A DNA stretch of 64,000 nucleotides. Source: Mesorhizobium denitrificans (lineage in GTDB: Bacteria > Pseudomonadota > Alphaproteobacteria > Rhizobiales > Rhizobiaceae). A program made the position numbers and the translations under genes. Below are positions 32,444-41,469 of the stretch, piece by piece. Below the pieces are notes generated by a model. That model made no database searches and was not told where the DNA came from. It was given only the letters and a program-made list of their open reading frames with translations. How positions within the stretch are numbered: the stretch's first letter is position 1; each line of letters begins with the position of its first letter. The stretch spans positions 184,342-248,341 of the forward strand of contig NZ_QURN01000007.1 of assembly GCF_003403035.1 (NCBI RefSeq), written 5' to 3'.

Positions 32444-35245
32444 ATGAAGGTCGTTTCGACAAACGTTTTTGTCGGCCCGAACGTATGGGCAGGGTTTCCG
32501 GTAATCCGGCATGTGGTCGATCTGGGTGTGCTCGAGGACTGGCCGTCCGCCAAGCTCGGCGATAGCTGGACGGATAGCCTGATCGATGCGCTGCCGGGTT
32601 TGCGCGAGCACGGCTGCTCGTACCGCGAACCGGGCGGCCTGATACGCCGCCTGCGCGAAGGCGAAGGCACCTGGCTGGGCCATGTGGCCGAACATGTGGC
32701 GCTGGAAATTCAGGGCGTCGCCGGATCGGACGTGACCTTTGGCCGAACGCGCGGCACTGGCGTGCACGGCCAGTACAATCTGGTCTATGAATATCGCCAG
32801 CGCGACGTCGGGCTTGAGGCTGGTCGTCTCGCCATTCAGTTGCTTATGAACCTGCTGCCGGACCATGTGAAGGCGCTGACCGACTACGAATACGACCCGG
32901 AATTCGACTTCCCATCCGAGTTGAAAAGCTTTGTGCTGATGGCGCAGCGCAAGGAATTTGGCCCTTCGACCGGATCGTTGGTCAAGGCCGCCGATGAGCG
33001 CGACATTCCCTGGATACGGTTGAACAACAATTCGCTCGTCCAGTTCGGCCACGGCAAGTATCAGCAGCGCATTCAGGCGACCATTACCAGCCAGACCAAG
33101 CACATCGCCGTCGAGATCTCCTGCGACAAGGAAGATACTCACAACATGCTCAACGATCTGGGCCTGCCGGTGCCGCAGCAACGCCTGGTCTATTCGCCGA
33201 CTGAAGCGGTCAGGGCGGCCAAGCGCATAGGGTTTCCGGTCGTGGTCAAGCCGCTGGACGGCAATCACGGGCGTGGCGTTTCGATAAACTTGACCGAGGA
33301 TGCGCAGGTCGAGGTGGCCTTCCATGAAGCCAAGGCTCAGTCGAGAAGCCGTGGCATACTGATCGAGCAGTTCGTGACGGGCATGGATCATCGGATGCTG
33401 GTGGTGAACGGCCAACTGGTTGCAGTGGCCAAGCGGGTGCCGGGGCATGTGGTAGGCGACGGCAAGCACAGCATTGCCCAGCTCGTCGATATCGTGAACC
33501 AGGATCCACGCCGCGGCATCGGCCACGAAAAGGTGTTGACGAACCTTGAATTGGACAGCCAAGCCGAGCGGTTGATGTCCGCGGCGGGTTATACCGCCGA
33601 GACTGTTTTGCCCAAGGGTGAGACGTTCTATCTGCGCTCGACGGCAAATCTTTCGACCGGCGGCACGGCGATCGACATGACCGATGTCTGTCACCCCGAC
33701 AACAAGGACATGGCCGAGCGCACGATCAATGCCGTGGGTCTCGACGTCGGCGGCGTCGATTTCCTGACCGACGATATCACCCGAAGCTACAAGGATATCG
33801 GTGGCGCAATCGTGGAGGTCAACGCAGCTCCCGGTTTCCGGATGCATGTTGCGCCTTCCGAAGGCAAATCCCGTGACGTTTCGGGCAGGGTGATGGACAT
33901 GCTCTTTCCGTCGGGCACACAATCACGCATCCCGATTGCGGCGATTACCGGCACCAACGGAAAGACGACGACCAGCCGGATGCTGGCGCATATCATGAAG
34001 TCCTCCGGCAAGATCGTGGGCATGACCTCTACAGACGGCGTTTATGTCGACGGCAAGCTCACCGTTAAGGGTGACATGACGGGGCCAGCCTCGGCACAGA
34101 TGGTGTTGCGCGATCCGTCCGTCGATTGCGCAGTGATGGAGACGGCGCGCGGCGGCCTTGTCCGGTCGGGACTTGGTTTTCAGCGTTGCGATGTTTCGGC
34201 CTGCCTGAATGTCACCTCGGACCATCTGGGGATGGGTGGCATCAACACGGTTGAAGAGTTGGCTGTCGTGAAGCGCGTGGTGGTGGAAACCGCGACCGAC
34301 ACGGTTGTCTTGAACGCCGATGACATGCACTGCCTGCGCATGGCCGATTTCTGCCACGCAACGCACATCTGCTATGTAACGATGAATTCCGACCATCCTT
34401 TGGTGAAGGAGCATATTCGCGCCGGGGGCCGTGCCGTCGTGCTGGAAAAGGCGATGAACGGCGACATGATAACCATTTATTCCAAGGGGCTGCACTTGCC
34501 GGTGCTTTGGTCGCACCTGATCCCGGCAACACTCGAAGGCAAGGCGCTCTACAATGTGCAGAACGCGATGTTTGCCTGCGCTATGGCGTTTTCCTTCGAT
34601 CTTGACCTGGACAATATCCGCCACGGATTGCGCACGTTCGACACCAGCTTTTTCCAGGCGCCCGGCCGCACGAATGTCTTCGACGAACATCCCTTCAAGG
34701 TCATTCTTGATTATGGCCACAACCCTGCGGCTATTGCGGCCATGGCGGGGCTGGCGGCGCGGCTCGACGTCAAAGGTCGTCGTCTCGTCGTTGCGGCCAT
34801 GCCGGGTGATCGGCGCAACGAGGACATCGTCGCTGCCGCGAAAGAACTCGCGGGTCACTTCGACCATTTCTACCTGAAACCTGACGATGATCGGCGTAGC
34901 CGCACAGAGATGGAAGTGCCCGGTCTTATGCGCGAGACTTTGCTGGGTGAGGGCGTGAAAGACAGCCAGATCACTCTTTTCCCGAGCGAAGTCGCCGCCA
35001 TCGATGCGGCCCTGGCGACGGCTCAGGAAGGCGATCTTCTGGTGGTCTTCGCCGACGAACTTGCCCGATCCTGGAAGCAGATCATCTATTTCAAGAAGGC
35101 CGAGCGGGAGGCAATGGCCGCCCAACCGACAAAGTCCCCGCAGCGGGCCGTGGGCTTTGAAGAGCTTCTATCAAGCGGAGACGCGCTGATCCGCGATGAA
35201 CGCGGGGTTCGTCTGGCAAAGGGCGCTGGCGAAATCGCCGATTGA
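32444..35245 (+). CDS. cphA: Cyanophycin synthetase
   Basis: 933 residues, slightly longer than many CphA1 enzymes. The domain order is the CphA N-domain (1-200; VGPNVWAGFPVI, GTWLGHVAEHVALEIQ), ATP-grasp (about 215-475; VVKPLDGNHGRGVSI) and Mur-ligase (about 495-900; ITGTNGKTTTSRM, METARGGLVRSGLGF, LDYGHNPAAI). CphA adds Asp to the backbone in the ATP-grasp site and Arg (or Lys) to the side chain in the Mur site, without ribosomes. All three domains look intact. GGAAGGGG precedes the ATG. It sits between cyanophycinase and a Mur-ligase paralogue, 3 bases from the latter. Confidence 0.93.
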   Translation: MKVVSTNVFVGPNVWAGFPVIRHVVDLGVLEDWPSAKLGDSWTDSLIDALPGLREHGCSYREPGGLIRRLREGEGTWLGHVAEHVALEIQGVAGSDVTFGRTRGTGVHGQYNLVYEYRQRDVGLEAGRLAIQLLMNLLPDHVKALTDYEYDPEFDFPSELKSFVLMAQRKEFGPSTGSLVKAADERDIPWIRLNNNSLVQFGHGKYQQRIQATITSQTKHIAVEISCDKEDTHNMLNDLGLPVPQQRLVYSPTEAVRAAKRIGFPVVVKPLDGNHGRGVSINLTEDAQVEVAFHEAKAQSRSRGILIEQFVTGMDHRMLVVNGQLVAVAKRVPGHVVGDGKHSIAQLVDIVNQDPRRGIGHEKVLTNLELDSQAERLMSAAGYTAETVLPKGETFYLRSTANLSTGGTAIDMTDVCHPDNKDMAERTINAVGLDVGGVDFLTDDITRSYKDIGGAIVEVNAAPGFRMHVAPSEGKSRDVSGRVMDMLFPSGTQSRIPIAAITGTNGKTTTSRMLAHIMKSSGKIVGMTSTDGVYVDGKLTVKGDMTGPASAQMVLRDPSVDCAVMETARGGLVRSGLGFQRCDVSACLNVTSDHLGMGGINTVEELAVVKRVVVETATDTVVLNADDMHCLRMADFCHATHICYVTMNSDHPLVKEHIRAGGRAVVLEKAMNGDMITIYSKGLHLPVLWSHLIPATLEGKALYNVQNAMFACAMAFSFDLDLDNIRHGLRTFDTSFFQAPGRTNVFDEHPFKVILDYGHNPAAIAAMAGLAARLDVKGRRLVVAAMPGDRRNEDIVAAAKELAGHFDHFYLKPDDDRRSRTEMEVPGLMRETLLGEGVKDSQITLFPSEVAAIDAALATAQEGDLLVVFADELARSWKQIIYFKKAEREAMAAQPTKSPQRAVGFEELLSSGDALIRDERGVRLAKGAGEIAD

Positions 35246-35248
35246 GCC

Positions 35249-36988
35249 ATGCACGCCCGTTCGGAGGAATTGCAAAACGCGCTGGAAATCCCGGTACCGG
35301 ACGATCCGTCACTCGTTCTGGACGGTTGCCGCCGACTGCTTGGCCCGAACGTCTACTGCGATCAACGAGGCGCGGTCGGTGACGGCCTCATGCCAGGTTT
35401 TGCCCCTGCGAAGGTTCTGGACCTGTGGCAAACATATTTAAGAGCCCTGATCGATAGCTTGGGCTGGCGGGCCGATATCGTCACAAGGTCGTTTGAGGGT
35501 GGCGCAAGCCTCTTCCTTGCAGCCCGCGCCGATCGGTTGATGACAGCCGCCTATGTGATTGAAGCGGCGTGGTATTTTGCGGCTTGCGATCTGCTGGGTC
35601 GAACCGCGATTGCCTTCGAACGCATGGCTGCTGACATCGCAGCCATTGCGCAGAAGGAAGCCAACCCGACGCTCGTGCATCTTCTGGAACAGGCGCAAGG
35701 GCGCGGCATCGACCAGCTTCTCGACGACGACGCTGTGACGCTTGGCCATGGCATGGGCGGGCAGACTTTCGATACCGCCGATCTGCCAGCCAACCCCGAC
35801 TGGTCGGCGCTGCACGATATCCCGCTGGCGCTGGTCACTGGCACCAATGGCAAGACGACGACAACGCGCCTAATTGCTGCAATGGGACAGAGGGCGGGCA
35901 AAGTCTCAGGCCTGTCTTCGACCGATTTCGTCCGGGTCGGAGACGATATTCTGGATCACGGCGACTATTCCGGTCCCGCGGGAGCGCGGCGCCTGTTGCG
36001 AGATCCGCGGCTGGAACTCGGTGTTCTGGAAGTTGCGCGTGGCGGCATCCTCCGCCGTGGCCTTCCGGTGACGCGGGCGCGCGCGGCTGTAGTGACAAAT
36101 GTGGCGGCAGACCATCTGGGCCAATATGGTATCAACACCGTGCGAGACATGACCGAAACCAAGCTGGCGGTTCGGCGCGGCCTTGCGCCCGGTGGCTGGC
36201 TGATCCTGAACGCGCAAGACGCAACAATCCGCGAGGCCGCGCACGGCCTTGGCGAGAAGCCCGTTTGGTTCGCACTGGACCCCATGCGCGATGAGATCCG
36301 TGCGGCTCGAGCCGCTGGGCAGCCCTGCGGTTGGTTGCAGGACGAAGTTCTAATCCTGTCCGACGGCGTTGATGAGATAGCGCTGATTGCTGCGACGGAT
36401 GTTCCGCTCACTATGGGCGGGGTTGCGCGCTACAATATCGAGAACGCGCTCGCAGCCGCATTGGCCGGTCGTGCACTGGGACTGCCGGATGCCGCTATTC
36501 GCGACACGCTTGCCAGCTTCCGCAGCGACGCCAAAAGTAACCCCGGACGCGCGAACGAGTTTTCGGTCAACGGCGCTCGGGTCTTTGTCGACTTTGCTCA
36601 CAATCCTCATTCAATCGCTGCGGTCACTTCGGCTCTGGCAGCACTTCCCGCCAAGCGCCGCCTCGTTTTGCTTATGCATGCAGGCGACCGGTCGGATGAC
36701 GAGATCCGCGCGCTCGTTGAGGGAGCCTTCGCATTGCGGCCGGATCGTGTCGTAATCGCCGAGAACCCCAAATATCTGCGTGGTCGCCAGCCGGGCGTAA
36801 TCCCCGCGCTGATGCGCGCGACCGCGATCAGTCTTGGATGCGCTGCCGATCAGGTTCTGCTTTGCGAAACTCCGGTTGACGGAGCAAAACGAATTATCGG
36901 CCTGTTGCAGCCCGGCGACCTTGCGCTCCTGCTCGTTCATGCGGACAGGCAGGCGGTCTTTGACTTGCTCAACGCCGCTGCCGAATAG
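35249..36988 (+). CDS. CphA-related Mur ligase without ATP-grasp domain
   Basis: 579 residues. The first 190 resemble the N-domain of cyanophycin synthetase (LLGPNVYCDQRGAVGD parallels VGPNVWAGFPVI in CphA) but are diverged. A complete Mur-ligase unit follows, with P-loop VTGTNGKTTTTRL near 193-206, LEVARGGILRRGLPV, VAADHLGQYGINTV and FVDFAHNPHSI. The ATP-grasp domain between the two is absent. It starts 3 bases after cphA and is surely co-translated. It could add a side-chain residue to the polymer, recycle dipeptides, or modify chain ends. None of these roles is shown by the sequence. It is not a normal MurC-F enzyme, since no other cell-wall genes are near. Confidence 0.85.
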   Translation: MHARSEELQNALEIPVPDDPSLVLDGCRRLLGPNVYCDQRGAVGDGLMPGFAPAKVLDLWQTYLRALIDSLGWRADIVTRSFEGGASLFLAARADRLMTAAYVIEAAWYFAACDLLGRTAIAFERMAADIAAIAQKEANPTLVHLLEQAQGRGIDQLLDDDAVTLGHGMGGQTFDTADLPANPDWSALHDIPLALVTGTNGKTTTTRLIAAMGQRAGKVSGLSSTDFVRVGDDILDHGDYSGPAGARRLLRDPRLELGVLEVARGGILRRGLPVTRARAAVVTNVAADHLGQYGINTVRDMTETKLAVRRGLAPGGWLILNAQDATIREAAHGLGEKPVWFALDPMRDEIRAARAAGQPCGWLQDEVLILSDGVDEIALIAATDVPLTMGGVARYNIENALAAALAGRALGLPDAAIRDTLASFRSDAKSNPGRANEFSVNGARVFVDFAHNPHSIAAVTSALAALPAKRRLVLLMHAGDRSDDEIRALVEGAFALRPDRVVIAENPKYLRGRQPGVIPALMRATAISLGCAADQVLLCETPVDGAKRIIGLLQPGDLALLLVHADRQAVFDLLNAAAE

Positions 36989-37012
36989 GCCAAGAGCCAG
37001 AGGAAGTCGAAA

Positions 37013-37033
37013 GGCGGCGCCAAATGCGCCGCC
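37013..37033. terminator. Hairpin between convergent cphA-locus and PepSY operons
   Basis: GGCGGCGC and GCGCCGCC form an 8-bp GC-only stem around a 5-nt loop, 24 bases after the Mur-ligase stop and 21 bases beyond the PepSY stop. The minus-strand side is followed by CTTTC; the plus side has no T-run. It probably serves both transcripts. Confidence 0.5.
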
Positions 37034-37054
37034 GCGTGCTGCTGGCTGGATTCG

Positions 37055-37426
37055 CTAGTCGGCTTGTTCGGTATCCTCGTTGTCGTGACCACCGTTTCGC
37101 TCACCGGCATCGTCGCTCGAAGCCATCTTCATGATTTCGCCCGTGCTGCCATCGACGGAAACGTCCTGCTGCATTCCATCGGCCCCGACCACTTCCACAT
37201 GGAACGCTGGCTTGCCTGCATCGTCATATATCTGGACCGACGAGACGGTTCCGGGATATTTGGCCAAAGCCGCGCGGGCGGCGTCTTCGACAGTCAGTTT
37301 GGCGTTCTGCAGAAGGGAGACTTCGTCTGTTTCCCGCGAATTGGATTCCGCGTTTACGCCCGTAACCGCAATCACCAATATTCCCAACGAGGCGATCAGC
37401 GCGGCAATTGACTTTGGTTTCTTCAT
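37055..37426 (-). CDS. Secreted PepSY-domain protein of two-component system 1
   Basis: 123 residues. A signal peptide (MKKPKSIAALIASLGILVIA, cleavage near VNA) is followed by one PepSY domain (KLTVEDAARAALAKYPG, VQIYDDAGKPAFHVEVVG, VDGSTGEIMKM) and an acidic tail rich in Asp, Glu and His. The ATG at 37426 has AGGAGC. PepSY proteins are periplasmic, often inhibitors or sensors. This one is last in an operon with a histidine kinase and could modulate the kinase sensor domain. The acidic, His-containing tail might bind metal, which is speculation. Confidence 0.85.
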   Translation of the reverse strand: MKKPKSIAALIASLGILVIAVTGVNAESNSRETDEVSLLQNAKLTVEDAARAALAKYPGTVSSVQIYDDAGKPAFHVEVVGADGMQQDVSVDGSTGEIMKMASSDDAGERNGGHDNEDTEQAD

Positions 37427-37518
37427 ATCAAGCTCCTGTGATTGACCCTCCATCAACAAGATGCCTTCGCGTTCTTTCGCGAGCATTTCCGTTGTCATAC
37501 AGATCGGTAATCGAGCCT

Positions 37519-38874
37519 TTACGAGGTGAAAACGATTGTCACGCGAAGGCCCGGCTCCGCATCTTCGAGGGAAATGTGTGCGCCGTGCAGTTCCGCTATC
37601 GCCTTGGCCATGCTCAATCCCAGCCCACTGCCAGGCGTGCTGCGACTGGCATCCAAGCGATAGAGGCGACGAAAAGCCTTCTCGCGTTCATCGGCCGGAA
37701 TTCCCGCTCCATTGTCCTCTACATAGATGACTTTTCGTCCTTCCAAATTTTGACAACTTACCTTTATGGCGACGCCTGCCGGAGTGTGGCGCAGCGCGTT
37801 CTCAACGAGGTTCGCCAATAGCTGCACGAGCAATTCGCGGTCCCCATGCACCATGTTACCGGGCTCAGCGCGACTGACGAGCGTCTTGTTCTGGTCGACG
37901 GCCACCTCGCCATAGATCTCACCAATGTCGGCGACAATTTCAGATAGATCGAGCAACTGGAAACGTGATTTCCGTGCGCCCGCTTCGATCTGGGCAATAC
38001 GCAACAGAGCGTCAAAGGTCTGCGTGGTTTTGTCGATGTCGGATCGAGCTTCCTCCAGATCGGCGATGATTTCCGGAGTGTCAGCTTTCTCCAACGCGCT
38101 TTCCAGAGTGATCCGCAGCCGGTTCAATGGAGTCCGAAGGTCGTGCGCGATATCGAATCCAACCTGTCGCAGACCTTCCATGAGGGCGACAAGGCGGTCG
38201 AGTGCAGCATTCACCTGTGAGGCAACAGCATCGATATCATCACGATTGCCGACAAGTGGGATGCGAGATCCGAGCGACCCACGCGACACCTCGTCCATCG
38301 TTTGCGCAATTGTGTTGAGCCGATGCTGGACGCGAGCGGCGAGGAGCGCACCACCGGACACGGCAAGGGCTGCGGCGATGATCATGGCCCAAGCGAAACT
38401 CGAGAGGACCAGTTGCTTTAACTCGTCGGTGTCGTCGTTGCTGTAGGCGATCGATAGTTTGTTGGGACCTATCTTGCCGCTATAGACGCGATATGCGACG
38501 TCTCCACCCAGTCCAAGTGAACCAGCCGCAACATTAGAAAAACCAAGCGGCGCCACAAAGCCCCTTATCGCAGAAGTTCCCGCAAGCGGCTGCCCATCGG
38601 ATCCCACCAGCGAGAACAGTTGTTCGTTGCCAACCGAAAGGTCCGCATAGCTGCTCACCGAGCTGATCAGATCCTCCAAGTCGTCCTTGCCATACGCGGC
38701 GCTGAGGAGAGAGAAGGTCTTCTGCAGATCTTCATCGACACGGTCATTCAACTCCGCGCTCACGATCTGGTAGACCACGAGACCCGACAGGAGAAACGCG
38801 GCGATCAGAAAAGTGGCGAAAGTAACCGCGAGCCTGAATGGAGTGCTGCGGGTCAGCCCGCTAGCCACCAACAC
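37519..38874 (-). CDS. Sensor histidine kinase 1
   Basis: 451 residues. Two membrane helices (about 15-37 and 162-182) flank a periplasmic domain of about 125 residues. HAMP follows (about 183-235). The H-box is FDIAHDLRTPLNRLR with the phospho-His near 244. The N-box is NLVENALRHTPAG, and the ATP lid has DNGAGIP and GSGLGLSMAKAI. Its start lies inside the response-regulator gene (14-base overlap), so the pair is coupled. The periplasmic domain is not recognised, so the stimulus is unknown. The PepSY gene follows. Confidence 0.93.
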   Translation of the reverse strand: MLVASGLTRSTPFRLAVTFATFLIAAFLLSGLVVYQIVSAELNDRVDEDLQKTFSLLSAAYGKDDLEDLISSVSSYADLSVGNEQLFSLVGSDGQPLAGTSAIRGFVAPLGFSNVAAGSLGLGGDVAYRVYSGKIGPNKLSIAYSNDDTDELKQLVLSSFAWAMIIAAALAVSGGALLAARVQHRLNTIAQTMDEVSRGSLGSRIPLVGNRDDIDAVASQVNAALDRLVALMEGLRQVGFDIAHDLRTPLNRLRITLESALEKADTPEIIADLEEARSDIDKTTQTFDALLRIAQIEAGARKSRFQLLDLSEIVADIGEIYGEVAVDQNKTLVSRAEPGNMVHGDRELLVQLLANLVENALRHTPAGVAIKVSCQNLEGRKVIYVEDNGAGIPADEREKAFRRLYRLDASRSTPGSGLGLSMAKAIAELHGAHISLEDAEPGLRVTIVFTS

Positions 38875-39538
38875 GAAGCGAGTATCCTGTGTTACGCACG
38901 GTTTGAATTAGAGGCACCTCGAAGGGCTTGTCGATCTTCGTCCTCAATCGGCTGACATGCGTTTCGACGACGCTGGTCTTTGGATCAAAATGAAAGTCCC
39001 AAACCTGCTCCAACAACATGGTACGTGTGATGACCCGTCCCGTTCCCCGCATCAATACTTCCAGCAAGCGAAATTCGCGTGGCTGAAGCTCAATCTCGAC
39101 ACCGGCTCGAGACACGCGACGGGAAATCAAGTCCATTTCCAGATCGGCAACCTTGAGCACAGTCTGCCGGTCCTGTGGCGGTGGCCTGCGGCCAAGTGCA
39201 TTTATTCTGGCCAGTAATTCCGAGAACGCAAAAGGTTTGACGAGGTAGTCGTCGCCACCCGCCTCAAGACCATCTACCCGGTCCTCAATTCCGGAAACTG
39301 AAGTGACAAAAATGACGGGCGTTCGTGTGCCTGCTGCCCGGGCTGACTTCACTAGCGAAAGCCCTTCCAGGCTTGGAAGCATCCTGTCGGCCACGATAAC
39401 GTCGTAACTGCCGCTCGTGGCAGCGAAAAGGCCGTCTCTCCCATCTGCAAGCACATCGCAAATGTGCCCGGCTTCGGTGAGGCCCTTGGCAATGTAGTCA
39501 GATGTTTTCTTATCATCTTCGATTAAAAGGATGCGCAT
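38861..39538 (-). CDS. OmpR-family response regulator 1
   Basis: 225 residues. The receiver domain (1-118) has acidic residues IEDD, the phosphoacceptor Asp in VADRMLPSLEG (near 51), Thr/Ser in FVTSV and Lys in LVKPF. A winged-helix DNA-binding domain (125-222) has LQPREFRLLEVLMR and THVSRLRTKI. The style is that of CusR/TctD-like regulators. It overlaps the kinase gene and lies 39 bases after the phosphatase gene. It probably controls its own operon; no clear direct-repeat operator was found before the operon. Confidence 0.93.
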   Translation of the reverse strand: MRILLIEDDKKTSDYIAKGLTEAGHICDVLADGRDGLFAATSGSYDVIVADRMLPSLEGLSLVKSARAAGTRTPVIFVTSVSGIEDRVDGLEAGGDDYLVKPFAFSELLARINALGRRPPPQDRQTVLKVADLEMDLISRRVSRAGVEIELQPREFRLLEVLMRGTGRVITRTMLLEQVWDFHFDPKTSVVETHVSRLRTKIDKPFEVPLIQTVRNTGYSLRVGG

Positions 39539-39577
39539 CGAGCAGTTTGACCCTCGTCATTTTCTCATTACCGCAGC

Positions 39578-40165
39578 TCAGGATTTCGGGAAACCGAAAT
39601 ACGGCTCCATTGCTTCCCAGGTAAGGTCCATCTGTTCGGTGCCTATGACGGGCAAAGCATAGTGGCCAAACCTCAGCGAGAGCTGAGATTCCGCCGCCGC
39701 CTCGCCCCTATGAGCGATAAAGGCCATGTAAAGAGCTGACGCCAGACCGGTCCTGTCAGCTCCGGCACGGCAGTGAATGAGCAGCGGCTTCCTGGCATTT
39801 TTCATGATTGAAATAAGCTCCATGGCGCGCTCTGGCGTGAGTTCTCGCCTAGCCGACATCGCAAAATCGATGTGCTCGATGCCCAGTTGCCGTGCTGTTG
39901 CGACTTCCTCGTCATACCAGGGAGCACCTGAGTTTGCTCCACGAAGATTGAGGATCGTCGCGATACCGCGCTCCAACGCGTACTTGCGTATTTCCTCGCC
40001 GTTAGGCTGTGCTGACCGGTAGGCTTGTCCATCTACCAGCACATAGAAGTTGTTGCCAATTAGCGGTGCGGCCGCCGGCGCCAGGCAAACTACAAGCACA
40101 ACCGCAACAATGTAAAAACCTGGGCGACGCCACCAGCGAAAGTTTGTCCCGACCATTGTCATCAT
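39578..40165 (-). CDS. Membrane-anchored Cys-based (dual-specificity-like) phosphatase
   Basis: 195 residues. One N-terminal membrane helix (about 14-38) anchors a domain with the catalytic loop HCRAGADRTG (Cys near 130), the CX5R signature of tyrosine and dual-specificity phosphatases. A candidate general-acid region is TILNLRGANSGAPWYDEE. It overlaps the COG4705 gene by 4 bases. Such proteins may dephosphorylate protein, lipid or inositol phosphates. With the anchor at the N-terminus the domain is probably periplasmic. Membership in a two-component operon is unusual and suggests an envelope-linked role. Confidence 0.82.
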   Translation of the reverse strand: MMTMVGTNFRWWRRPGFYIVAVVLVVCLAPAAAPLIGNNFYVLVDGQAYRSAQPNGEEIRKYALERGIATILNLRGANSGAPWYDEEVATARQLGIEHIDFAMSARRELTPERAMELISIMKNARKPLLIHCRAGADRTGLASALYMAFIAHRGEAAAESQLSLRFGHYALPVIGTEQMDLTWEAMEPYFGFPKS

Positions 40166-40962
40166 TTCAGCCCAGCGGTCTTTGGCATGATCGGAGTGAT
40201 ATGGGCTTCGCGCTGGCGCAAGGTCATGAAAGCGACCAAGGCAATGATGGCTGCCAGGAACATCAGGCTTGTATAGGTAGTCCCAAACCCAAGACCTCCA
40301 TACTCAACTGGTTGACTCAGGAGATCGCCAAACGATGCCCCGAGTGGCCTCGTAAAAATATAGGCCAGCCAGAACGCCAAGATTGCGTTCAAATTGAGCA
40401 CAAAATAGGCGAAGGCGATTACCCCGATAACGCCGCCAAATATCAGGCCGGTTGTGAGATAGCCGAACTCGAACTGCTCGGCGACGAGATCACCGGCTGC
40501 AGTGCCCAGCGCAAACGTAAAGAGGATTGCCAGCCAATACATTGCCTCACGGCGGAAGCTATAGATCGTGTGGATGGAGAGCGTTCTTTCCAGTGCATAC
40601 CAGACTGCAAACGTCGTGCAGAGCAATACCGTGAAAAGGATTGTGCTCGTTTCCAGCGGTATGCCGAAATTGTCTGTCAGATTGTCAGTAACCAAGGTTC
40701 CAACAACGCTGATCAGCACTACTGCAATCCAATAGGCCCAAGGCACGTATCGTCTCATGGAAAATTGGACCGCAAGAGCGATGCATAGCAGCCCGGCCAT
40801 TAGCGCTGATGTGGTTGTAAGGCCAAAACCGAGATTGACGGCCAGATAATCCGCTGCTGTCTCACCCATGGTGACAGCCAGCAACTTAATGAGCCAGAAA
40901 TCCAAGGTGACCTCGGGCACTCGGCTCAAACCCGGTTCGATGCGTTTGTCTATCTGTTCCAT
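40162..40962 (-). CDS. COG4705 multi-pass membrane protein
   Basis: 266 residues with eight or more hydrophobic segments arranged in repeats. Each repeat carries a small acidic motif: GETAADYLA, TLVTDNLTDNFG, GTAAGDLVAEQF and GASFGDLLSQPV. This is the pattern of the uncharacterised COG4705 family. The buried Asp/Glu residues suggest cation movement or binding, but the function is not established. It is co-transcribed with a phosphatase and a two-component system downstream and a small secreted protein upstream. Confidence 0.8.
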   Translation of the reverse strand: MEQIDKRIEPGLSRVPEVTLDFWLIKLLAVTMGETAADYLAVNLGFGLTTTSALMAGLLCIALAVQFSMRRYVPWAYWIAVVLISVVGTLVTDNLTDNFGIPLETSTILFTVLLCTTFAVWYALERTLSIHTIYSFRREAMYWLAILFTFALGTAAGDLVAEQFEFGYLTTGLIFGGVIGVIAFAYFVLNLNAILAFWLAYIFTRPLGASFGDLLSQPVEYGGLGFGTTYTSLMFLAAIIALVAFMTLRQREAHITPIMPKTAGLK

Positions 40963-40998
40963 AGGAAATCGCCTTTATCGAGGTGTCGGGACTTGGCG

Positions 40999-41256
40999 TT
41001 ACTTGCGGAGCAGATCCATCGCCTGCGCGAAGAAAGCGTCCGAACGCTTGTCATCATCAGCATTGCAACGTTCGATGCCTTTGGTCTTCAGGTCATCGAA
41101 AGCGGTCTTGTACGCAGGTTTGGGAGGTGTAGCTGCCTCCTGCGCACGAAGCTGCTTCAGCATCTCCTCGCATGGAACGGTGGCTGCTTGAGCACCAGAT
41201 AGTGCGAAGCCGAGGAAGATTGCGGCGAGCACCGGTGCAATGTGACGAGTTTTCAT
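40999..41256 (-). CDS. Small secreted protein, first gene of the two-component operon
   Basis: 85 residues: a signal peptide (MKTRHIAPVLAAIFLGFALS, cleavage near AQA) and a short helical domain with two cysteines (VPCEEM and ERCNADDD) that could form one disulfide. AAGGAAG precedes the ATG at 41256. I do not recognise a family. It heads the minus-strand operon ending at 37055, so it is likely a periplasmic partner of the sensor system. Confidence 0.75.
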   Translation of the reverse strand: MKTRHIAPVLAAIFLGFALSGAQAATVPCEEMLKQLRAQEAATPPKPAYKTAFDDLKTKGIERCNADDDKRSDAFFAQAMDLLRK

Positions 41257-41469
41257 AGGTCTGGCTTCCTTTGATTTAAACACCGAAATGGCTTCGGCAT
41301 TTGCATCATGGAAGCACCGCTTTTCACGGGCCTTTCTCAAAACATACAATTTCGTAAGCGTGGTTGGCGCAGATCACAAAATTGTAAGTTTCCGGCAATG
41401 TTGCAGAGAAAAACTACGCGCTAAATTGATGCGGCAGACGCCGGGCTATCGAAACAGGAGTTGCGACAA
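41257..41469. other. Intergenic region upstream of the two-component operon
   Basis: No gene seen. The operon promoter should lie here. On the minus strand two CTTAC repeats 30 bases apart are followed by AATTTTG and GAAATTG (GTAAG on the plus strand at 41354 and 41384). Whether they bind the response regulator is unknown. Confidence 0.3.

Noticed and set aside
33923..35125. 400-codon minus-strand frame opposite cphA
   Set aside because: Antisense of the Mur-ligase half of CphA; no domain and no start signal.
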